A stretch of DNA of 64,000 nucleotides from Luteimonas marina. GTDB lineage: Bacteria > Pseudomonadota > Gammaproteobacteria > Xanthomonadales > Xanthomonadaceae. The stretch covers positions 248,001-312,000 of the forward strand of contig NZ_VOHK01000002.1 of assembly GCF_007859325.1 (NCBI RefSeq), read 5' to 3'. Below, one piece after another: positions 58,973 through 64,000 of the stretch (within the stretch, counting starts at the first letter, position 1; every line of letters begins with the position of its first letter). The notes beneath the pieces are model-generated. The model had not been told where the DNA came from, searched no databases, and was given only the letters and a program-made list of their open reading frames with translations. The position numbers and the translations under genes are program-made.

Positions 58973-61900
58973 ATGAAGCGCGCACGTGCCGCCAGGGAAT
59001 CAAGGGCCGTTGCGGGTAACGCGACCGCGCATGGGGAGCCGATCGCCATCGTCGGCATGCGCGGGCGTTTCCCGGGCGCCAACAGCCTGGACGAGTACTG
59101 GCACAACCTGGCCGGGGGCATCGAATCGATCACGGTGCTCGACCCCGAGGACATGCGCGCGGCCGGCGTGCCCGACCACATCTCGCGGCTGCCCGGCTAT
59201 GTCAATGCATCGCCGGTGCTCGACGACGTGGACAAGTTCGACGCGCAGTTCTTCGGATTCTCCGCGCGCGACGCCACGCTGACCGACCCGCAGCACCGGC
59301 TGTTCCTCGAAGCCGCATGGGAGGCGCTGGAGGATGCCGGTTACAGCCCGGACGCCTTCGGCCGGCCGATCGGCGTGTTCGGCGGGTGCGAGCAGAGCAC
59401 CTACCTCTATCACCTGTACCAGAACCAGGAGGCCCTGAAGTACATCGACGGCATGCAGCTGATGGTGACCAACGACAAGGACCATCTGTGCACCCAGGTG
59501 TCGTACCGGCTGGACCTGAAGGGCCCGAGCGTCGTCGTGCAGACGACCTGTTCGACCTCGCTCGTGGCGGTGTCGATGGCCTGCGAAAGCCTGCATCACG
59601 GCCGCTGCGACATGGCCCTGGCCGGCGGCGTGACGGTCCGGGTCCCGCAGCGCGGCGGCTACTTCTACACCGCCGGCTCGATCCTGTCTCCGGACGGGCA
59701 CTGCAGGCCGTTCGATGCGGGCGCGCAAGGCACCATCGTCGGCAGCGGCGTGGGCCTGGTCGTGCTCAAGCGGCTGGACGATGCGCTGCGCGACCGCGAC
59801 AACATCCGCGCCCTGATCCTGGGCACGGGCATCAACAACGACGGCCACGACAAGGTCGGCTACACCGCGCCGAGCGTCAGCGGGCAGTCCGCGGCGATCC
59901 GGGCCGCATACCGCAGGGCGGGCATCTCCGCCTCGTCGGTCGGCTACGTGGAGGCGCACGGAACCGGAACGATCCTCGGCGATCCGATCGAGATCACCGC
60001 GCTGACGGAGGTCTTCCGGGAAGCGAGCGAACGGCGCGGCTACTGCGGCATCGGTTCGGCGAAGTCGAACTTCGGGCACCTGTCCTGCGCGGCGGGCGTC
60101 GCGGGCCTGATCAAGGCCGTCCTGGCGATCGAGCGCGGGGCGATTCCGCCGACCGTGCACTACACCTCGCCCAATCCCGCCATCGACCTCGCGGCGAGCC
60201 CGTTCTACGTGACCCGGGAACTGACCCGGTGGCACAGGAACGGCACCCCGAGGCGGGCGGGCGTGAGTTCGTTCGGGGTCGGTGGAACCAATGCCCACAT
60301 CGTGATCGAGGAGGCGCCGGCGCCCGCGGAGGTAACGGGCGCCAGGCCGTTCCAGGCCATGACGGTATCGGCGCGCAGCGAGCTGGCGCTGTCGAGCGCG
60401 GCGGAACGGCTGGCCGACCACCTGGAGCGGCATCCGGAGATCGAGCTGGCGGATGCCGCCGCCACGCTGCACCTGGGTCGCAAGGCGTTCGGCTTTCGCA
60501 AGGCCGTGGTCGTGGCGACGGAGGATCGCGCCGCTGCGATTTCCGGATTGAGGTCCGCGGCGAAGCAGCCGGCCCGGGCCTGTCCCTCCGAACGCGCCGT
60601 GGTCTTCATGTTTCCCGGGCAGGGCTCGCAGTATCCCGGCATGGCGAAGGGCCTGTACGACAGCGAGGCCGTCGTCCGGGAGATCGTCGACCGCTGCGCC
60701 AGGCATCTGAAGAAGCGGCTTGGCCAGGACATCAGGAAGATCATCTTCCCGACCGCGCGTTCCCGCGCGGATGCCGCCGAGGCGCTCAAGGACACGCAGT
60801 GGGCCCAGCCGGCGCTGTTCACCACCAGCTACGCGCTGGCGAAGCTGTGGCTGTCCTGGGGCGTGCGGCCTGCGATGATGATCGGCCACAGCGTCGGCGA
60901 GTATGTCGCCGCGACGCTTGCCGGCGTGATGACGCTCGAAGACGCCCTGACCGTCATCGCCAGGCGCGGCCAGCTGGTCTCGGCCCTGCCGCGCGGATCG
61001 ATGCTCGCGGTGATGGCGGGCGAGGACGTGGTGGCCCGGTTCGCCAGGGGCAAGGTGTCGCTCGCGGCGATCAACGCGCCCGGGTTCTCGGTCCTCTCCG
61101 GCCCCGCCGGCGCGATCACCCGCGTCGAGAAGGCGCTGGCGCAGGAGTCGATCGCGGCCCGCAGGCTGCACACCTCCCACGCCTTCCATTCGTCGATGAT
61201 GGATCCGATCCTCGCCGGATTCCGGTCCGCGTTCGACGGCGTGACGCTGCGCGCACCGGAGGCGCCCTTCGTGGCAACCCTGACGGGAACGCTGGCGGGC
61301 GACGAGGTGGCGCAGCCGGACTACTGGATCGCGCAGCTGCGCCACGCGGTGCGCTTCGGCGACGGGCTGCGGACGATCGCCGAAGGCGACACGTCCGCCG
61401 GCAAGGACCCGGCCTACATCGAGGTGGGCCCGGGCAATGCCCTGACCACGTTCGCCGGCGCCGCGGCGAAAGCCGCGGGCAGGAAGATCGAGTGCGTGAA
61501 CTCGCTGCCGGCCGCGGAGAGCCCGACGCCGGATGCGCAGACCATGCTGGCGGCGCTGGCGAAGCTGTGGAGCATCGGCGTCCACGTCGACTGGAGCGGG
61601 TTCCACGAGACCGAGCAGCGCCGGCGGGTGAGCCTGCCGACCTATCCGTTCGAGCGGCACAGCTACTGGGTGGGCGCATTGCCCGATGCGAAGGCCAAGG
61701 CGGCGGAACTGCGCGACACCTCGAAGTGGATGTACAAGGCGACATGGAAGGCCACCCCGGCGCCGAAGCCGGAGCCGGACGCCCTCGCCGGCAGGAAGAT
61801 CCTGGTCTTCGATGACGCGCAGACGCCCGGATCGGCGATGGTCGCCGCGCTGCGGGCCGCGGGCGCGCAGCCGATCCCGGTGCGCCGCGGCGATCGGTTC

Positions 61901-64000
61901 AAGGCGACGCGCGGCGGCTATGCGATCGATCCGGCGCAGGTCGACGACTATCACCGGCTCGCGGGCGAGGTGTGCGCGGGCGAGGACAAGCTGGCGGGCG
62001 TGGTGTATTGCTGGAACGCGTCGCCCCCGGCGGACACTGCGCTGGACGATGCGGCGACCGTGGCCTTGCTGGGCCCGATGCAGCTGGCACACGCGCTCAG
62101 CCGCCAGCAGACCGTGCGCCCGCTGCCGCTGCTGTTCGTGGCGCGGGGCACCGCGTCGCTGGATCCGGAGGATGCGCTTGATCCGGCGCGCGGCCTCGGT
62201 GCCGGGGTGGCGCGCGTGCTGCCGCAGGAGCATCCCGGCCTGCGCGTTGCGCACGTGGACGTCGATGCGGACAAGACGGTGGCCGCGATGCTCGTGGCGG
62301 AACTGGCGGCGGGGTTGCCGGATCCGGCGATGGCGTTGCGCAAGGGCCAGCGCTTCGTCGAGGCCTTCGCCGGCGTGGCAACCAAGCCCCCGGGCGCACC
62401 GCTGGACCTGCCGGCGTCGCCGGTGGTACTGATCACCGGCGGCCTCGGCCACATGGGGCTCCACCTCGCCGAAGTGATGTTCGCCGGCATCGGCGCACGG
62501 CTGGTGCTGCTCGGCCGGACGACGCTGCCGATCCCCGCGGAATGGGCCGCGGCGAGCGAGGACCCCTCCGTTTCGGAGGGCCAGCGGACGATCCTGAAGC
62601 GGCTTGCGACGATGCGCGGCAAGCGCGACGACGTGATGGTGCTGCGGGCCGACCTGAACAAGGCGCCCGACGTGATGGAGGCCGTCGACCTCGCGGTGCA
62701 GCGCTTCGGGAAGATCGACATGGTCGTCCACGGCGCTGCGCGCATCGATGCGGCCGCGTTCGCGTCCGCCGCCGACACCGGCCGGGAGGTCATGGAAGCG
62801 CAGTTCTCGCCGAAGATCCGCGGGCTCTACAACATGATGGCGGCGATGCGGGGGCGGGAACCGGCGCGATGGGTGCTGCATTCGTCGGTCTCGGCGATCC
62901 TGGGCGGGCTGGGCCTTGCGGCGTATTCGGCCGTCAATGCGCTGCTGGACGTGCTGGCGCTGCAGCAGGGCAAGCATTGGCTGAGCATCGACTGGGACGC
63001 GTGGGACAACGCCGCCGAGGCGCAGAGCGTGAGCATGCCGTTGGCGATCAATCCGCCGGAAGGGGGCGATGCCCTGCTTCGCGTGCTGGCCTCGCCCCTG
63101 GGCTCGCGCGTGATCGTCGCGGTGAATCTCGAGGAGCGCCTGCAGGCGTGGGTCCAGCACAAGCAGGCCACGCCCGCGAACGGCGCCGGCACCGAGCTGC
63201 ATCCGCGACCGGACCTGGCGACGACCTACGCCGAGCCGCGCAATGAGGTGGAGCGTGTCCTGGCGGAAATCTGGGGAAGCCAGCTGGGCATCGATGCGGT
63301 CGGCATCCATGACCGGTTCTTCGACCTCGGCGGGCACTCGCTGCTGGCGGCACAGGTGGCGGCGGAGATCTGCGAACGCTTCCAGATCGAGCTTCCGGTG
63401 CTGAAACTCTTCCAGGCGCCGACGATCGGCGAACTGGCGGTGATCGTCGCCAGGGCCCAGGCTGGCGAGGTGGACGAAAAGGCCGCGGGACTGCCCTTCG
63501 AGCAGCTGGAGGCGACGGAACTCAAGGGCGATGCGCCGGGCGTCGCGGCAAAGCAGGGCTATCGCGACTTCTACGACGACGTGTCGCGGCGCCTGCGGCA
63601 GTCGGGCGTGGGCGAGGCCTCGTTCTTCCTCAACTATGGCTATGTCAGCACGGATGCCGGCGAGGACGAGTCGCGCGTCGAGGTGCCCGAGCAGGTGTTC
63701 AATCGCAACTCGGTGCGGCTGGTGCACGAACTGATCGGAGCGACCGCGCTGAAGGGCAAGCGCGTGCTCGACGTGGGCTGCGGGCGCGGCGGGATGGTGG
63801 CGCTGATGGCCGAGGTCCTGCAGGCCAAGGCGGTCGGGATGGACCTGTCGCCGGAGGCGATCGCCTTCTGCCGCGGCACGCACGGGAAGGGCACCCGGTT
63901 CGAGGTCGGCGATTCCGAGAACATGCCGTTCAAGGCCGCCGCTTTCGACGTCGTCACCAACGTCGAGTCGTCCCACACCTATCCCAACCTGCGCGCGTTC
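58973..64000 (+). CDS. Type I modular polyketide synthase, KS-AT-KR-ACP-methyltransferase (cut at right edge)
   Basis: The frame from the ATG at 58973 (after GGGGAAGCCGGG) is open for 1676 codons to the window end. The KS has QTTCSTSLVAVSM (Cys193), VEAHGTGTILGDP (His329) and NFGHLSCAAG (His369). The AT has FMFPGQGSQYPGMA, GHSVGEYVAAT (Ser640) and HAFHS at 736-740, which points to malonyl-CoA. A region of about 270 residues fits the structural half of a KR. The KR has LITGGLGHMGLHLAE and a Tyr1318 in GLAAYSAVN. The ACP has FFDLGGHSLLAAQ (Ser1456). A class I SAM methyltransferase then begins (VLDVGCGRGGMVALMAEVLQ near residue 1602) and is cut. No DH or ER was seen. It is probably the second gene of a biosynthetic cluster that continues to the right. 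Confidence 0.92.
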   Translation, partial: MKRARAARESRAVAGNATAHGEPIAIVGMRGRFPGANSLDEYWHNLAGGIESITVLDPEDMRAAGVPDHISRLPGYVNASPVLDDVDKFDAQFFGFSARDATLTDPQHRLFLEAAWEALEDAGYSPDAFGRPIGVFGGCEQSTYLYHLYQNQEALKYIDGMQLMVTNDKDHLCTQVSYRLDLKGPSVVVQTTCSTSLVAVSMACESLHHGRCDMALAGGVTVRVPQRGGYFYTAGSILSPDGHCRPFDAGAQGTIVGSGVGLVVLKRLDDALRDRDNIRALILGTGINNDGHDKVGYTAPSVSGQSAAIRAAYRRAGISASSVGYVEAHGTGTILGDPIEITALTEVFREASERRGYCGIGSAKSNFGHLSCAAGVAGLIKAVLAIERGAIPPTVHYTSPNPAIDLAASPFYVTRELTRWHRNGTPRRAGVSSFGVGGTNAHIVIEEAPAPAEVTGARPFQAMTVSARSELALSSAAERLADHLERHPEIELADAAATLHLGRKAFGFRKAVVVATEDRAAAISGLRSAAKQPARACPSERAVVFMFPGQGSQYPGMAKGLYDSEAVVREIVDRCARHLKKRLGQDIRKIIFPTARSRADAAEALKDTQWAQPALFTTSYALAKLWLSWGVRPAMMIGHSVGEYVAATLAGVMTLEDALTVIARRGQLVSALPRGSMLAVMAGEDVVARFARGKVSLAAINAPGFSVLSGPAGAITRVEKALAQESIAARRLHTSHAFHSSMMDPILAGFRSAFDGVTLRAPEAPFVATLTGTLAGDEVAQPDYWIAQLRHAVRFGDGLRTIAEGDTSAGKDPAYIEVGPGNALTTFAGAAAKAAGRKIECVNSLPAAESPTPDAQTMLAALAKLWSIGVHVDWSGFHETEQRRRVSLPTYPFERHSYWVGALPDAKAKAAELRDTSKWMYKATWKATPAPKPEPDALAGRKILVFDDAQTPGSAMVAALRAAGAQPIPVRRGDRFKATRGGYAIDPAQVDDYHRLAGEVCAGEDKLAGVVYCWNASPPADTALDDAATVALLGPMQLAHALSRQQTVRPLPLLFVARGTASLDPEDALDPARGLGAGVARVLPQEHPGLRVAHVDVDADKTVAAMLVAELAAGLPDPAMALRKGQRFVEAFAGVATKPPGAPLDLPASPVVLITGGLGHMGLHLAEVMFAGIGARLVLLGRTTLPIPAEWAAASEDPSVSEGQRTILKRLATMRGKRDDVMVLRADLNKAPDVMEAVDLAVQRFGKIDMVVHGAARIDAAAFASAADTGREVMEAQFSPKIRGLYNMMAAMRGREPARWVLHSSVSAILGGLGLAAYSAVNALLDVLALQQGKHWLSIDWDAWDNAAEAQSVSMPLAINPPEGGDALLRVLASPLGSRVIVAVNLEERLQAWVQHKQATPANGAGTELHPRPDLATTYAEPRNEVERVLAEIWGSQLGIDAVGIHDRFFDLGGHSLLAAQVAAEICERFQIELPVLKLFQAPTIGELAVIVARAQAGEVDEKAAGLPFEQLEATELKGDAPGVAAKQGYRDFYDDVSRRLRQSGVGEASFFLNYGYVSTDAGEDESRVEVPEQVFNRNSVRLVHELIGATALKGKRVLDVGCGRGGMVALMAEVLQAKAVGMDLSPEAIAFCRGTHGKGTRFEVGDSENMPFKAAAFDVVTNVESSHTYPNLRAF

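Noticed and set aside
59000..63976. Very long open frame on the minus strand (1658 codons)
   Set aside because: It lies wholly opposite the PKS, has low-complexity Arg/His/Gly/Ala composition and no family motif. It is an antisense shadow caused by the high GC content.

Overview
The window reads as a chromosomal segment of a high-GC Gammaproteobacterium, most likely a member of the Xanthomonadaceae/Lysobacteraceae (Lysobacter- or Luteimonas-like). The signs are the very GC-rich codon use, the scattered short inverted repeats of REP type (several families, mostly in head-to-head pairs), xanthomonad-type attC sites, and housekeeping order such as rsmG-parA-parB and rpmB-rpmG. No rRNA, tRNA or CRISPR array was seen.

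Layout. 1-8.6 kb: a TonB-dependent receptor cut by the left edge, cca, a Slt-type lytic transglycosylase, a TSUP permease, a lipoprotein and a hypothetical gene. 8.7-10.3 kb: an isolated type III secretion switch protein of the SctU/YscU type beside a divergent small gene. 10.5-17.6 kb: a bo3-type quinol oxidase operon (cyoABCD) followed by a SURF1-like gene and a RegB/RegA-type redox two-component pair, all on the minus strand. 17.8-19.1 kb: an MFS carrier. 19.2-20.6 kb: a small low-GC island of two integron gene cassettes (DUF1877-like and DUF4145-like) with attC sites and no integrase in view. 20.8-33.3 kb: an acetate/short carboxylate block with an MHS-type symporter, a DcaP-like porin, acs, a CrbR-like regulator, an M1 aminopeptidase and a CrbS-like transporter-fused sensor kinase. 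33.6-42.4 kb: cardiolipin synthase, rpmG, rpmB and a czc-type metal efflux operon. 42.4-50.2 kb: a Pat-type lysine acetyltransferase, parB, parA, rsmG, and a divergent Sfp-type phosphopantetheinyl transferase / acyl-adenylate ligase pair. 50.3-57.5 kb: small envelope or stress genes, an FMN reductase, a DHA1 exporter, a 711-residue protein of unknown function, a DUF2884-like protein and xthA. 57.9-64.0 kb: the start of a biosynthetic cluster, with a 331-residue unknown protein followed by a large type I PKS (KS-AT-KR-ACP-methyltransferase) that runs off the right edge.

How the parts fit. CrbS/CrbR, Acs, porin and symporter look like one acetate-scavenging module. The Pat-type enzyme about 16 kb away belongs to the family that acetylates Acs, so it may control it after translation. 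The Cyo oxidase carries its own assembly factor and a quinone-motif sensor kinase, suggesting feedback from the quinone pool to oxidase or redox regulation. The Sfp-type transferase at 48.1 kb is a plausible activator of the PKS carrier domain at 63.3 kb. The most unusual items are the integrase-less cassette pair, the orphan SctU, the internally duplicated 331-residue PKS-linked protein, and the PKS with a methyltransferase after its carrier domain.
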